From: Bacillus sp. ISL-51
Lineage (GTDB): Bacteria; Bacillota; Bacilli; Bacillales; Bacillaceae
DNA: 64,000 nt
Direction: 5' to 3'
Assembly: GCF_018613535.1 (NCBI RefSeq)
Contig: NZ_JAGGQB010000006.1
Coordinates: forward strand, 310,001-374,000
Shown here: piece by piece, positions 14,314-23,733 of the stretch
Layout: each line of letters begins with the position of its first letter
Numbering within the stretch: the first letter of the stretch is position 1
Program-made: the position numbers and the translations under genes
The notes under the pieces: generated by a model
Database searches by the model: none
Seen by the model: the letters and a program-made list of their open reading frames with translations, nothing else
What the model was told of the DNA's origin: nothing

Positions 14314-15414
14314 ATGGAAAAGGTTGTTTGCATCGGCTGCGGAGTAACGATCCAAACCGAGGATAAAAACGGTCTTGGCTATGCGCCTCAGGCATCGCTT
14401 GCAAAAGAGAGTGTGATCTGCCAGCGCTGCTTCAGACTGAAAAATTACAATGAAATTCAAGATGTTTCATTAACGGATGATGATTTTTTAAATATTTTGC
14501 ACAGCATTGGCGAGACAGACTCGCTGGTTGTGAAAGTCGTTGATATATTTGATTTTAACGGAAGCTGGATCAACGGGCTGAGTCGTTTTGTCGGCGGTAA
14601 TCCGATCCTTTTAGTCGGAAATAAAGCGGATATCCTGCCGAAATCTCTTAAACGGGAACGGCTCGTTCAATGGATGAAACGCGAAGCGAAGGAATACGGA
14701 TTAAAGCCGCTTGATGTATTTTTGGTCAGCGCTTCCCGCGGACAAGGAATAAAAGAAGTGATCGACGCCATTGAATATTACCGCGAAGGCCGGGATGTTT
14801 ATGTGGTGGGATGCACAAATGTCGGTAAATCAACGTTTATCAACCGGATTATTAAAGAAGTATCAGGGGAAGAGAATATTATCACCACCTCTCAATTCCC
14901 GGGCACAACGCTCGATGCGATTGAAATCCCGCTTGATGACGGATCAGCGCTTTATGATACGCCGGGAATCATCAACCATCACCAAATGGCGCATTACGTG
15001 GACAAACGTGACTTGAAGGTGCTTACGCCTAAAAAAGAATTAAAGCCGCGCACATTCCAGCTGAATGATAAACAAACGCTTTACTTTGGCGGTCTCGCCC
15101 GGTTTGATTATGTATCAGGCGATAGATCGGCGTTTGTCTGCTATATGCCGAATGAATTGATGATTCACAGAACAAAACTTGAAAATGCTGATGCTTTATA
15201 CGAAAAGCATGCCGGGGAATTGCTTACACCGCCCGGAAAAGATGATCTGGACGAATTTCCGGAGCTTACAGCCCATACGTTTACAATCAAGGAAGGGAAA
15301 ACGGATATCGTTTTTTCCGGTTTGGGCTGGGTGACGGTTCAGGATGCAGATAAAAAAATCACAGCATACGCTCCGAAAGGCGTTCACGTATTTGTCCGCC
15401 GTTCATTAATATAG
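14314..15414 (+). CDS. yqeH: YqeH, circularly permuted GTPase for 30S assembly
   Basis: The 366-residue GTPase is needed for small ribosomal subunit maturation. An N-terminal zinc finger (CIGCG and CQRC) precedes the G domain, in which the motifs come in permuted order: NKADILP (G4), SASRG (G5), GCTNVGKST (G1), then DTPG (G3). The C-terminal part is the RNA-binding region. ATG 14314 has GGGAGGATT just upstream. Confidence 0.97.
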   Translation: MEKVVCIGCGVTIQTEDKNGLGYAPQASLAKESVICQRCFRLKNYNEIQDVSLTDDDFLNILHSIGETDSLVVKVVDIFDFNGSWINGLSRFVGGNPILLVGNKADILPKSLKRERLVQWMKREAKEYGLKPLDVFLVSASRGQGIKEVIDAIEYYREGRDVYVVGCTNVGKSTFINRIIKEVSGEENIITTSQFPGTTLDAIEIPLDDGSALYDTPGIINHHQMAHYVDKRDLKVLTPKKELKPRTFQLNDKQTLYFGGLARFDYVSGDRSAFVCYMPNELMIHRTKLENADALYEKHAGELLTPPGKDDLDEFPELTAHTFTIKEGKTDIVFSGLGWVTVQDADKKITAYAPKGVHVFVRRSLI

Positions 15415-15433
15415 AGAGAAGGGGAGAGGGAGC

Positions 15434-16276
15434 ATGAAACAATTGTACGGAGTTATCGGAAATCCGATCGGGCATTCGATGTCACCCGATATTCATAACG
15501 CGGCTTTAAAAGATAAGGATATTGACGGGCAGTATTTTGCGTTTCAGGTGGAACCTCATGATCTCAAGGACGCCGTTAACGGCATCAGGGCGCTCGGCAT
15601 CAGCGGCATTAATGTGACAGTTCCGCATAAGGTGGCCATTATGGAGCACCTGGATGATATCCATGAAAGTGCAAAAGTACTCGGAGCCGTCAACACTGTC
15701 AAAAGAGAAGGAGACAGGCTTATCGGGTATAATACTGACGGGGAAGGATTTTTCAAGTCCTTAGTAAAGGTATTGGACAAACCCCTATCGGAGCTTTCCA
15801 TCTTAATGATAGGAGCGGGGGGAGCGGCGAGAGCCATCTTCACGACGATCGTCCGTGCTGAGCCGAAACAGTTTGACGTATGCAACCGCACCCCGGAAAA
15901 AGCAAGCCGGCTGATCGAGGCAGCTCCCTCTTTTCAAAATAAACATGCCCTTACATTACAGGAAGCTGAAAAGCAGCTTGAACAATATGATGTCATCATT
16001 CATACCACATCTGTCGGCATGTACCCGAATACAGACGACGCACCGCTCTCACTGGAACGCGCCAAAAAGAGCGCGATCGTTTGTGATATCGTCTACAACC
16101 CGATTCAAACCGCATTTTTAAAAGAAGCCGAGAAAAAGGGCTTAACGACCCTGGACGGAGTCGGCATGTTTGTTGAACAGGCGGCGCTGTCTTTTCAGCT
16201 ATGGACGGGACAAGAGCCTGACAGCGGGTTAATGAGAGCAATTGTTGAAGGAAAACTAGGAGGAACACAATGTTAA
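15434..16276 (+). CDS. aroE: Shikimate dehydrogenase (AroE; aroD in B. subtilis naming)
   Basis: It reduces 3-dehydroshikimate to shikimate with NADPH in aromatic amino acid synthesis. Substrate motif GNPIGHSMSPDIHN (8-21), catalytic Lys in NVTVPHK, GYNTDGEGF, the NADP loop GAGGAARAI and the C-terminal GMFVEQAALSFQLWTG are intact. At 280 residues it has the normal length. SD GGAGAGGGAG precedes ATG 15434. The stop overlaps yqeI by seven bases, so the two are translationally coupled. Confidence 0.98.
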   Translation: MKQLYGVIGNPIGHSMSPDIHNAALKDKDIDGQYFAFQVEPHDLKDAVNGIRALGISGINVTVPHKVAIMEHLDDIHESAKVLGAVNTVKREGDRLIGYNTDGEGFFKSLVKVLDKPLSELSILMIGAGGAARAIFTTIVRAEPKQFDVCNRTPEKASRLIEAAPSFQNKHALTLQEAEKQLEQYDVIIHTTSVGMYPNTDDAPLSLERAKKSAIVCDIVYNPIQTAFLKEAEKKGLTTLDGVGMFVEQAALSFQLWTGQEPDSGLMRAIVEGKLGGTQC

Positions 16277-16560
16277 CAGGAAAACAAAAACGTTTATTGC
16301 GCTCAAAAGCGCACCATTTAACACCTATTTTTCAAGTAGGAAAAGGCGGAGTCAACGAAAACATGGTGAAACAGATTGCCGAAGCACTGGAAGCAAGAGA
16401 ACTGATTAAAGTCAGCGTGCTTCAAAATTGCGAAGAGGATAAAAACGATGTCGCTGAAGCGCTTGTCAAAGGCTGCCGCTCTCATTTAGTGCAGACGATC
16501 GGCAACACGATCGTGCTGTATAAAGAATCAAAGGAAAATAAACAAATCGAGCTTCCGTAA
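16270..16560 (+). CDS. yqeI: YqeI, CRM-domain RNA-binding protein (YhbY family)
   Basis: The 96-residue single CRM domain starts [20 protein letters not shown] and includes the GxxG loop in QVGKGGVNE. YhbY proteins bind pre-50S particles and help large-subunit assembly. It starts inside the end of aroE with AGGAGG upstream and is followed at once by nadD. Confidence 0.95.
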   Translation: MLTGKQKRLLRSKAHHLTPIFQVGKGGVNENMVKQIAEALEARELIKVSVLQNCEEDKNDVAEALVKGCRSHLVQTIGNTIVLYKESKENKQIELP

Positions 16561-16570
16561 GGTGGTTGAC

Positions 16571-17140
16571 ATGAAGAAAATCGGAATATTCGGGGGGACA
16601 TTTGATCCCCCGCATAACGGTCATCTCCTGATGGCAAATGAAGTGCTGTATCAGGCGGTACTCGATGAGATTTGGTTTATGCCGAACCAAATTCCCCCGC
16701 ATAAGCAGAATGAAGACTTCACAGACAGCTTTCACCGGGTAGAGATGCTGAAGCTTGCGATCGGCTCTCATCCGGATTTTAAGCTTGAGCTGGCCGAAAT
16801 GGAACGGGAAGGCCCTTCATACACCTTTGATACGATCCGCTTACTGAAGGAGCGGCGGCCGGACGATAAACTCTTCTTTATTATCGGGGCGGATATGATT
16901 GAATTTCTGCCTAAATGGTATAAACTAGATGAACTGCTCACACTCATTCAATTTATCGGAGTGAGGCGTCCGGGCTTTCATATCGAGACTTCGTATCCGC
17001 TGCTATTTGCCGACGTTCCGGAATTTGACGTTTCGTCCACGATGCTGAGAGAACGTCTGAAAGCCAAAAAGCCGACGCAATACTTAATGCCTGATAAAGT
17101 GAAGCGGTATATAGAGGAGAATGGTTTATATGAATCGTGA
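16571..17140 (+). CDS. nadD: Nicotinate-nucleotide adenylyltransferase
   Basis: NadD joins nicotinate mononucleotide with ATP to form deamido-NAD. The nucleotidyltransferase motif [14 protein letters not shown] (about 8-21) and the C-terminal [10 protein letters not shown] signature are present. At 189 residues from ATG 16571 (SD AAGGTGG) it has the family length. Its last codons overlap yqeK. Confidence 0.98.
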   Translation: MKKIGIFGGTFDPPHNGHLLMANEVLYQAVLDEIWFMPNQIPPHKQNEDFTDSFHRVEMLKLAIGSHPDFKLELAEMEREGPSYTFDTIRLLKERRPDDKLFFIIGADMIEFLPKWYKLDELLTLIQFIGVRRPGFHIETSYPLLFADVPEFDVSSTMLRERLKAKKPTQYLMPDKVKRYIEENGLYES

Positions 17141-17690
17141 GGAAGCACTTGCCTGCGTCAAAGAGCAGCTGACCGAGCATCGGTACATCCACACAATCGG
17201 CGTTACAGATACGGCGGTTATCCTTGCCGGCCGCTTCGGAGCAGATCCTGAAAAAGCGGAAATGGCTGCTATTTTTCATGATTATGCGAAATTCCGTCCA
17301 AAAGAGGAAATGAAGCAAATTATCGTGAGAGAAAAAATGCCGGCAGATCTGTTAGAGTATAACGCTGAGCTCTGGCATGCACCTGTAGGCGCCTATTTGG
17401 CTGAAAAAGAAGCCGGCGTTACCGATCCGGACATTTTAGACGCAATCCGTTATCATACGTCAGGGCGTCCCGGCATGACCCTTTTAGACAAAGTCATTTA
17501 CGTTGCCGATTATATTGAACCCGGCCGTAAATTTCCCGGGGTTGATGATGTGCGCAAACTGGCGGAAACCGATTTAAATCAAGCGCTGATACAAGCGATG
17601 AAAAATACAATGATATTTTTGATGAAAAAAAACCAGCCGGTCTATCCGGAGACGTTTGCAACTTACAACTGGCTGGTGTCTCAAAATTGA
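17130..17690 (+). CDS. yqeK: YqeK, HD-domain Ap4A hydrolase
   Basis: The 186-residue HD-superfamily enzyme has the N-terminal His in RYIHTIGV, the HD pair in IFHDYAK, and [11 protein letters not shown] and YHTSGRPGM supplying further metal ligands. YqeK enzymes split diadenosine tetraphosphate to two ADP. ATG 17130 lies inside nadD with TAGAGGAG as SD, so the two are coupled. Confidence 0.95.
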   Translation: MNREEALACVKEQLTEHRYIHTIGVTDTAVILAGRFGADPEKAEMAAIFHDYAKFRPKEEMKQIIVREKMPADLLEYNAELWHAPVGAYLAEKEAGVTDPDILDAIRYHTSGRPGMTLLDKVIYVADYIEPGRKFPGVDDVRKLAETDLNQALIQAMKNTMIFLMKKNQPVYPETFATYNWLVSQN

Positions 17691-17706
17691 CAGGAGGAAT
17701 ATGGGA

Positions 17707-18063
17707 ATGAATCAAGCTTCCGTATTAAAAATCGCAGCAAAGGCTTGTGATGATAAGCGTGCAGAGGATATTTTAGCACTGGACATGGAAGGAATTTCTC
17801 TCGTTGCGGATTACTTTTTAATCTGTCACGGGAATTCTGATAAGCAGGTTCAAGCGATTGCACGTGAAATTAAAGATCAAGCAGAAGAAAACGGCATCGA
17901 TGTGAAAAAGATGGAAGGGTTTGATGAAGCCCGCTGGGTATTAGTTGATCTCGGCGATGTTATCGTCCATGTATTCCATAAAGACGAAAGAAGCTATTAC
18001 AATCTGGAAAAGCTGTGGGGCGACGCGCCGCTTGCAGAACTTGAGCTTGGATTCAATTCATGA
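17707..18063 (+). CDS. rsfS: RsfS, ribosomal silencing factor
   Basis: RsfS binds ribosomal protein L14 (uL14) and blocks joining of the subunits. The 118-residue protein contains the conserved LVADYFLICHGNSDKQVQAI, MEGFDEARWVLVDLG and HVFHKDERSYYNLEKLW. Two in-frame ATGs (17701, 17707) follow AGGAGG; the second gives nine-base spacing and the family length. The stop overlaps yqeM by four bases. Confidence 0.96.
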   Translation: MNQASVLKIAAKACDDKRAEDILALDMEGISLVADYFLICHGNSDKQVQAIAREIKDQAEENGIDVKKMEGFDEARWVLVDLGDVIVHVFHKDERSYYNLEKLWGDAPLAELELGFNS

Positions 18064-18800
18064 TTTACCAAGGCTTCGCCGGCGTCTATGACGAGTTAAT
18101 GTCCCATGCGCCGTACGATGACTGGGCAAGCTGGATTGAAGCCGCTCTTCCTGAAAAGGGACGGGTGCTTGATCTTGCCTGCGGAACGGGAGAAATTTCA
18201 ATCAGGCTTTCCGAAAAAGGCTTTGAAGTCACGGGAATTGATTTAAGCGAAGATATGCTGAGCTGTGCGCAGCAGAAAAAAACGGGAAAGCAGCCGATTC
18301 TTTTTCTTCAGCAGGATATGAGAGAGCTTTCCGGCTTTCAAGAGCAGTTTGACGCTGTAGTCATCTGCTGTGATTCCTTAAATTACTTAAAAACGAAAAA
18401 TGATGTCAAAAGCACCTTTAAAAGTGTTTTTCAAGTGTTGAAGGAAGGCGGCTTGCTTCTGTTTGATGTCCATTCTCCGTTTAAAATGACGGAGCTTTTT
18501 CCGAACAGCACCCATGCTGATCAGGATGAGCAAATCAGCTACATCTGGCAAAGCTTTGCCGGGGAGGAAGGGCTTTCTGTCATCCATGATATGTCCTTTT
18601 TTGTATGGAACGGACATGCCTATGAGCGCTATGATGAGACGCACGAGCAAAAAACCTTTTATATAGAAGAATATGAACAAATGCTTGCAGACACCGGATT
18701 TGAACTGAAGAGGGTCACGGCTGATTTTACGGATAACCCTCCTTCAGCTGAGTCTGAGCGTCTATTCTTTACGGCAGGCAAATCAAAAACCATCGTTTAA
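18060..18800 (+). CDS. yqeM: YqeM, class I SAM-dependent methyltransferase
   Basis: The 246-residue methyltransferase has a SAM-binding loop VLDLACGTGEISI (about 37-49), GIDLSEDML and the post-III region LLFDVHSP. The substrate is unknown. It overlaps rsfS by ATGA and ends the yqeG-yqeM operon at a terminator that begins before its stop codon. Confidence 0.92.
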   Translation: MIYQGFAGVYDELMSHAPYDDWASWIEAALPEKGRVLDLACGTGEISIRLSEKGFEVTGIDLSEDMLSCAQQKKTGKQPILFLQQDMRELSGFQEQFDAVVICCDSLNYLKTKNDVKSTFKSVFQVLKEGGLLLFDVHSPFKMTELFPNSTHADQDEQISYIWQSFAGEEGLSVIHDMSFFVWNGHAYERYDETHEQKTFYIEEYEQMLADTGFELKRVTADFTDNPPSAESERLFFTAGKSKTIV

Positions 18801-18818
18801 ACAGAACGATGGTTTTTA
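18786..18818. terminator. Bidirectional terminator between yqeM and comER
   Basis: AAAACCATCGTT and AACGATGGTTTT pair perfectly around TAAACAG, with A- and T-runs on the two sides. The yqeM stop codon lies in the loop. Confidence 0.85.
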
Positions 18819-18869
18819 AAATTCCATTTTCGCGATTGGCGGTATCTCCGCTTTCTATGGCATACTGAT

Positions 18870-19691
18870 TCACACGTGAAATTGCTTTTCCACTAAAGAA
18901 ATATCCTCTTCATATTTTGCATGTGTATTCTGAAAAACACGGTGGAACATATCCTGCACACCGCTCTCGAGCGCTTTCAGCCCTTCTCCGGTGACGCCGC
19001 CTTTTACGCAGACCTTTTCCTGTAAAGCCGGAAGGGTGTAAAGCTCAGTCTCCAGCAGTTTTCCGAGGCCGACAAGCATTTCCTTCGACATGATTACAGC
19101 TTCCTGTTTTGAAATCGATGTTTCCTCGACGGCCGCGTTAATAAAACGCTGGATAAGGTAACTCATAAAAGCAGGCCCGCAGCTGACGATATCAGAGGCC
19201 GCTCTCGTAATGCCGCTCTCGATTTCCACAGGCTTTGAAATGTGAGACATCAGAGAATGAATTTGCGATTTTGCCGCGTCGCTGCAGCTTTTGCCGAACG
19301 TAACAAGCGATACCCCGGCCAAGGCCCGGTTCGTAATGCTCGGTATGACACGGGCTGTCTGGCACGGAACCGTGTGTTCAATCTGCTCTGTCTGAATGGG
19401 GCTTGTAATGGAGATTAAAATATGATCTTCTCTTAAATGCGGTGTGAGCTTTTTAAGCAAAGGATAGATATCCAGCGGTTTCACGCAGATGAAGATCATT
19501 TCATTTTCTCTTACCAGCCGTTCCTGGTCTTCAGTGACATGAAGGCCGGTGAAGCGTTCCTTTATCTTTAACGCTTTATCAATCGTTCTGTTTGTAATGG
19601 TAATTTGTGAGGGATCGGCAGCGTTTGATTCAATAAACGATTCGATCAGTATTGTACCCATATTTCCGGTGCCGATAAAGCCTATCTTCAA
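18870..19691 (-). CDS. comER: ComER, ProC-like protein
   Basis: The 273-residue relative of pyrroline-5-carboxylate reductase starts at a TTG (19691) after GGAGGGGAGA. The Rossmann motif GFIGTGNMG and the C-terminal dimer region (GVTGEGLKAL) are present. Despite its name it is not required for DNA uptake in B. subtilis; roles in sporulation and biofilm signalling have been proposed. It is divergent from comEA, with 57 bases between starts. The open frame extends a further 109 codons upstream across comEA, but that part has no SD and is rejected. Confidence 0.93.
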   Translation of the reverse strand: MKIGFIGTGNMGTILIESFIESNAADPSQITITNRTIDKALKIKERFTGLHVTEDQERLVRENEMIFICVKPLDIYPLLKKLTPHLREDHILISITSPIQTEQIEHTVPCQTARVIPSITNRALAGVSLVTFGKSCSDAAKSQIHSLMSHISKPVEIESGITRAASDIVSCGPAFMSYLIQRFINAAVEETSISKQEAVIMSKEMLVGLGKLLETELYTLPALQEKVCVKGGVTGEGLKALESGVQDMFHRVFQNTHAKYEEDISLVEKQFHV

Positions 19692-19748
19692 GATTCTCCC
19701 CTCCTTTTCCCTTAATCCTTTAAACCTTATGCAGGGAGGCAAAACAAT

Positions 19749-20363
19749 ATGACGAAAGCGATTGTTGCAGAGTGGATGCGGCGGCATATGAAAATACTGG
19801 CCGCCTGTGCCATGGTATTGCTGATCATTGTCTGTTTTTTGATATTCCGTCCGGAAAAAGAAGAACCGGTAAAACAGCCGTCCGTTTTCGAGCAGAGCGA
19901 CTCTGCGTCCGCTCAGCGTAAAAAGGATACTGAAACAGAAAAGATCATGATCGACATTAAAGGCGCTGTCCGAAAGCCCGGTGTATATGAAATGAAGCCG
20001 AAAGACAGAGTGACGCAAGCCATTGAAAAAGCGGGCGGTATGAATGAAAAGGCAGATGAAAAAAATATTAATTTAGCAGAGCAGCTGCAGGACGGCACGA
20101 TCATTTACATCCCGAGTGAAGGGGAAGAGGAGAGCGGGCCGAAAATAGCAGCGGGTACTAAGGAGGACGCACCAGTGAACATAAACACGGCGTCTCTTGA
20201 CGAACTTCAAACCATCTCCGGCATCGGCCAAAAAAAAGCGGAAGCGATTATCGCGTACCGTGAAGAAAACGGCCGGTTTCAGGCTGCTGAAGACATTATG
20301 AATGTATCAGGGATCGGAGAAAAGTCATTTGAAAGAATAAAAGCTTCCATTAAGGTAAAGTGA
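19749..20363 (+). CDS. comEA: ComEA, DNA receptor for competence
   Basis: The membrane-anchored dsDNA-binding protein has a basic start, one TM helix (about 17-36), a SLBB domain (IDIKGAVRKPGVYEM to IIYIPSEGEE) and a C-terminal pair of helix-hairpin-helix motifs (SGIGQKKAEAIIAYREENG, VSGIGEKSFERIKAS). It hands DNA to ComEC. Length is 204 residues; ATG 19749 follows GGGAGGC. The SLBB and HhH parts are highly conserved, while the linker differs from that I recall in B. subtilis. Confidence 0.97.
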   Translation: MTKAIVAEWMRRHMKILAACAMVLLIIVCFLIFRPEKEEPVKQPSVFEQSDSASAQRKKDTETEKIMIDIKGAVRKPGVYEMKPKDRVTQAIEKAGGMNEKADEKNINLAEQLQDGTIIYIPSEGEEESGPKIAAGTKEDAPVNINTASLDELQTISGIGQKKAEAIIAYREENGRFQAAEDIMNVSGIGEKSFERIKASIKVK

Positions 20364-20428
20364 ATTGACGATCTTGATAAAATCTATGTAAACTTAGGAC
20401 AGCAACACGACTTTTGGAGGGAACACTT

Positions 20429-20998
20429 GTGGAACGAATCTCATGGAATCAATATTTTATGGCTCAAAGCCATTTACTGGCGCTTAGAAGCACATGTCCG
20501 AGACTGTCTGTCGGCGCTACTGTTGTCAGAGACAAGCGGATGATTGCGGGCGGATACAACGGCTCAATTGCCGGCGGCGTCCATTGTGCAGATGAAGGAT
20601 GCCTGCTGATTGATAATCATTGCCAAAGAACGATACATGCAGAGATGAATGCCATATTACAATGCTCTAAGTTCGGCGTTCCTACGGAAGGAGCCGAGAT
20701 TTATGTGACGCATTATCCGTGTATTCAGTGCTGTAAATCAATCATTCAGGCAGGAATAAAAACGGTCTATTTTGCGGAAGATTACAAAACCCAGCCTTAC
20801 GCTAGAGAACTATTTGCCCAGGCAGGCGTTAAAGTAGAGCAGGTTGAACTGGATGAAATGATCATTGATCTGAAAAACCGCGAAAAATTGTCTTTCGTAG
20901 CCGGCCTTATTCAGCAATTAACAGATGCAGGGCTTAAAGAGGACGAATTAAAAAAAATTCATGAACAGGCAAATGAGCTGTTCACAAGCTACGTATAA
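20429..20998 (+). CDS. comEB: ComEB, dCMP deaminase-like protein
   Basis: The 189-residue zinc-dependent deaminase has HAE in TIHAEMNAILQC and PCxxC in THYPCIQCCKS, with an additional Cys/His cluster HCADEGC as in dCMP deaminases. It would turn dCMP into dUMP. In competent B. subtilis it helps place competence proteins at the pole but is not essential for uptake. GTG 20429 has a GGAGGG SD. comEC starts two bases after its stop. Confidence 0.95.
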   Translation: MERISWNQYFMAQSHLLALRSTCPRLSVGATVVRDKRMIAGGYNGSIAGGVHCADEGCLLIDNHCQRTIHAEMNAILQCSKFGVPTEGAEIYVTHYPCIQCCKSIIQAGIKTVYFAEDYKTQPYARELFAQAGVKVEQVELDEMIIDLKNREKLSFVAGLIQQLTDAGLKEDELKKIHEQANELFTSYV

Positions 20999-21000
20999 GC

Positions 21001-23370
21001 ATGAAATACAAGTTGCTTATTTTGCCCCTGGCGGCGGTTTCTGCGACTGCAGGAATTGCTGCCGCCATTTTCTTCTCTGTCATTTTCTTTTTTCTCCTAT
21101 TTCTGCTCTTTGTCATTGTAAAGACAAAGCAGCGCACACTGTCCATCGTCTGCCTCTTCTCTTTTTGCCTTTATTTCATTCTTTATACCGCTGCGGATTC
21201 AGCAAATGTATCTGCATATCGGACCGGGAATTATACGGAACATGCGGCCATACTGGATATTCCGAAAATAGACGGAGACAGACTGTCAGCCGTTATCCGT
21301 ACACGTGACAAAGAGAAATGGGCGGCCTCTTACAAAATTCAGTCTCTTGAAGAAAAACGAAAAATAGCGCAGCTGGAACCGGGCATGAGCTGCACATTCA
21401 CAGGTTCTTTAGAAGAGCCTAAACATGCGACGGTTCCCGGCGGATTTGATTACAAAGAGTACCTTTACCGCCAGCATATTCACTGGCTTTTCTCCGTCTC
21501 CTCCATTCAAAATTGTACAAAGTCTGAAAAACCGTCATTTAAACTGCTGCATATCAGGAAGTATTTTATTTCTGTGATTCGCGGTCATGTCCCTGAATCA
21601 TCCGCCGGGATCGCAGAGGCGCTGACTGTAGGTGAAAGGTTTTTGGTAGAGGACGATGTACTCAGCGCCTATCAAAAGCTGGGGATCGTTCATTTGATGG
21701 CGATTTCAGGGATGCATGTCGGTCTTATTGCGGCGGGATTATTTTATGTGCTGATCAGAATCGGGATCACAAGAGAAAAAGCCGGTGTTTTGCTGCTGCT
21801 TTTTTTGCCGGTCTACACGGTGTTAACAGGTGCCGCGCCATCTGTTTTGCGTGCATCACTTATGTTAGGCTTTTATGTCGCGGGAAATCTATTTAAGCGG
21901 CGGATTCATTCTTCTGCAGCAATATCCCTGTCATATTTACTGCTTCTTCTGTTCAATCCCTATTTGCTTTGGGACATCGGATTTCAGCTTTCCTTCGCAG
22001 TGAGTGCCGCTTTAATTTTGTCATCCGCCATTTTAAAGAACGCCCGGGGAAAGCTTGTCCAGCTTGCAACGGCTTCATTTGTTGCAGAGCTTACTTCACT
22101 GCCGTTTCTTCTCTATTATTTTCAGCAGATTTCACTCGTCAGCTTTCCGATGAATATGATCGTGGTGCCTTTTTATACGCTGTTTGTCATTCCCTGTTCT
22201 GTCATTGGCTTTCTCGTGCTCTTAGTATCAAGGTCCGCAGGCGAGTTTGTGTTTTACTGGTTTGATCTTGTAATGGTATGGGCGCACAGGCTGATTACAT
22301 CTGCTGCATCAATTGATTCGTTTACAATCGTTGTTGCGAAACCGAGCCTGCTGTCACTTATATTGCTGGCGATTTCCATTTTTACTATTTTTGCAGTGAT
22401 TGAAAAACACGGTATTCTCAGACTGCGGAAATCCGCTCTTTTCTTCTGTGCCGTTTTTGTTTATATAGCAATTCGTCCTTATCTCAGTCCTGAGGGGGAA
22501 GCGGATATGCTTGATATCGGACAGGGTGACAGTCTGTTTATGAGCGCGCCGCACCAGAGGGGAACCATAATGATTGATACAGGGGGAATGCTTTCTTATT
22601 CTGACGAAGCGTGGAAAGAAAAACGCCATCCTTATTCTATCGGAGAAAAAGTTTTGATTCCGTTCTTAAACGGAAAAGGAGTGAAAAAGCTAGATGCTTT
22701 AATCTTGACCCACGCGGATCAGGACCATATCGGTGAAGCGGGGATTTTAATCAAAAAGCATAGAGTAAAGCGTTTAATAGTGCCTGTGGGATTTGTGAAA
22801 AAACCGAAGGACAATGACATTTTGCAAATGGCAAAAGAAGAAAACATCAGCATTACCGAGGCTGAGCGCGGCGATACCATCACAGCGGGTGATTTGCGGT
22901 TTGAGGTGCTGTCTCCTGAAGGGCCGGACGCAAGGAGCAAAAACGATTCATCACTTGTGCTTTGGACGTTCTTAGGCGGGGTAAGCTGGCTTTTGACGGG
23001 GGATTTAGAGATGAATGGCGAGCAGGAAGTGCTTGATGCCTTTCCGAGTCTGAAAGCCGATATACTGAAGGCAGGGCACCATGGCAGCAAAAGCTCCACC
23101 GGCGAAGCTTTTTTGAAACAGCTAAAACCGAAAACGGCTCTCATTTCAGCCGGAAAACATAATCGCTACCATCATCCGAATCAGGAGGTGCTTGACCGGT
23201 TAAAGGCATATTCCGTCAATGTGCTCCGAACCGATGTCAGCGGGACGATTCAATACAGATTCAAAAGCGGATTTGGAACCTTTTCTGTCTTTCCTCCATA
23301 TGATATAGAAGAAATGCGGGCGCCGAACGAAAAAAGACTGCCGATTGACAGCAGCCCGGAAAGCGGCTAA
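21001..23370 (+). CDS. comEC: ComEC, DNA uptake channel
   Basis: The 789-residue polytopic membrane protein forms the channel for single-stranded DNA. An N-terminal helix bundle and OB-like segment are followed by the Competence domain (LTVGERFLVEDDVLSAYQKL, HLMAISGMHVGLIAAG) with eight or so helices. A C-terminal metallo-beta-lactamase domain (HADQDHIGEAG, LLTGDLE, GHHGSKSST) is the likely nuclease part. The start follows comEB closely. The last four bases overlap yqzM on the other strand. Confidence 0.97.
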   Translation: MKYKLLILPLAAVSATAGIAAAIFFSVIFFFLLFLLFVIVKTKQRTLSIVCLFSFCLYFILYTAADSANVSAYRTGNYTEHAAILDIPKIDGDRLSAVIRTRDKEKWAASYKIQSLEEKRKIAQLEPGMSCTFTGSLEEPKHATVPGGFDYKEYLYRQHIHWLFSVSSIQNCTKSEKPSFKLLHIRKYFISVIRGHVPESSAGIAEALTVGERFLVEDDVLSAYQKLGIVHLMAISGMHVGLIAAGLFYVLIRIGITREKAGVLLLLFLPVYTVLTGAAPSVLRASLMLGFYVAGNLFKRRIHSSAAISLSYLLLLLFNPYLLWDIGFQLSFAVSAALILSSAILKNARGKLVQLATASFVAELTSLPFLLYYFQQISLVSFPMNMIVVPFYTLFVIPCSVIGFLVLLVSRSAGEFVFYWFDLVMVWAHRLITSAASIDSFTIVVAKPSLLSLILLAISIFTIFAVIEKHGILRLRKSALFFCAVFVYIAIRPYLSPEGEADMLDIGQGDSLFMSAPHQRGTIMIDTGGMLSYSDEAWKEKRHPYSIGEKVLIPFLNGKGVKKLDALILTHADQDHIGEAGILIKKHRVKRLIVPVGFVKKPKDNDILQMAKEENISITEAERGDTITAGDLRFEVLSPEGPDARSKNDSSLVLWTFLGGVSWLLTGDLEMNGEQEVLDAFPSLKADILKAGHHGSKSSTGEAFLKQLKPKTALISAGKHNRYHHPNQEVLDRLKAYSVNVLRTDVSGTIQYRFKSGFGTFSVFPPYDIEEMRAPNEKRLPIDSSPESG

Positions 23371-23501
23371 GAGCCGATAAGGTGGATGGCTGTTGCCATC
23401 ACGAACAAAAAGGCGAAAAATCCGAAGGACACGACAAAACCGACAGCTGAGTCTACAGCATCATTTCGTTTGCTTTGAACGTTTTTTTCAAAATCATTCA
23501 A
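23367..23501 (-). CDS. yqzM: YqzM, 44-residue membrane peptide
   Basis: The small protein starts (M)NDFEKNVQSKRNDAVDSA, with one hydrophobic helix GFVVSFGFFAFLFVMATAI and ending HLIGS. AGGAGGG directly abuts an ATG (23507) but lies six bases from the in-frame TTG (23501). The TTG gives 44 residues, the length I recall for B. subtilis YqzM. Function unknown. It is tail-to-tail with comEC, the two stop regions overlapping by four bases. Confidence 0.85.
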   Translation of the reverse strand: MNDFEKNVQSKRNDAVDSAVGFVVSFGFFAFLFVMATAIHLIGS

Positions 23502-23733
23502 TTTCATCCCTCCTGACTTCCCTTAGTATACTGGAATTGTTTTGAAAAATCTAGAAGTGATGGTAACGTTTTCTGTTCTTGTGATTATCGCCTTTTTACA
23601 AGCAGACCCGGGGGCTTGTGAATCAGGCGTTTATTATAAATGAGGGAGCTGTTCTTTTCAGCTTCCTCTTTACTATTTGCCGAACTCAATTTAGGATAGA
23701 AGAGGATCAAGAAAGAGAGGAAGTCATACGATC

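Noticed and set aside
19692..20018. Open frame extending comER upstream by 109 codons
   Set aside because: It has no SD or family similarity and runs antisense over comEA. The TTG at 19691 with GGAGGGGAG gives the normal 273 residues.
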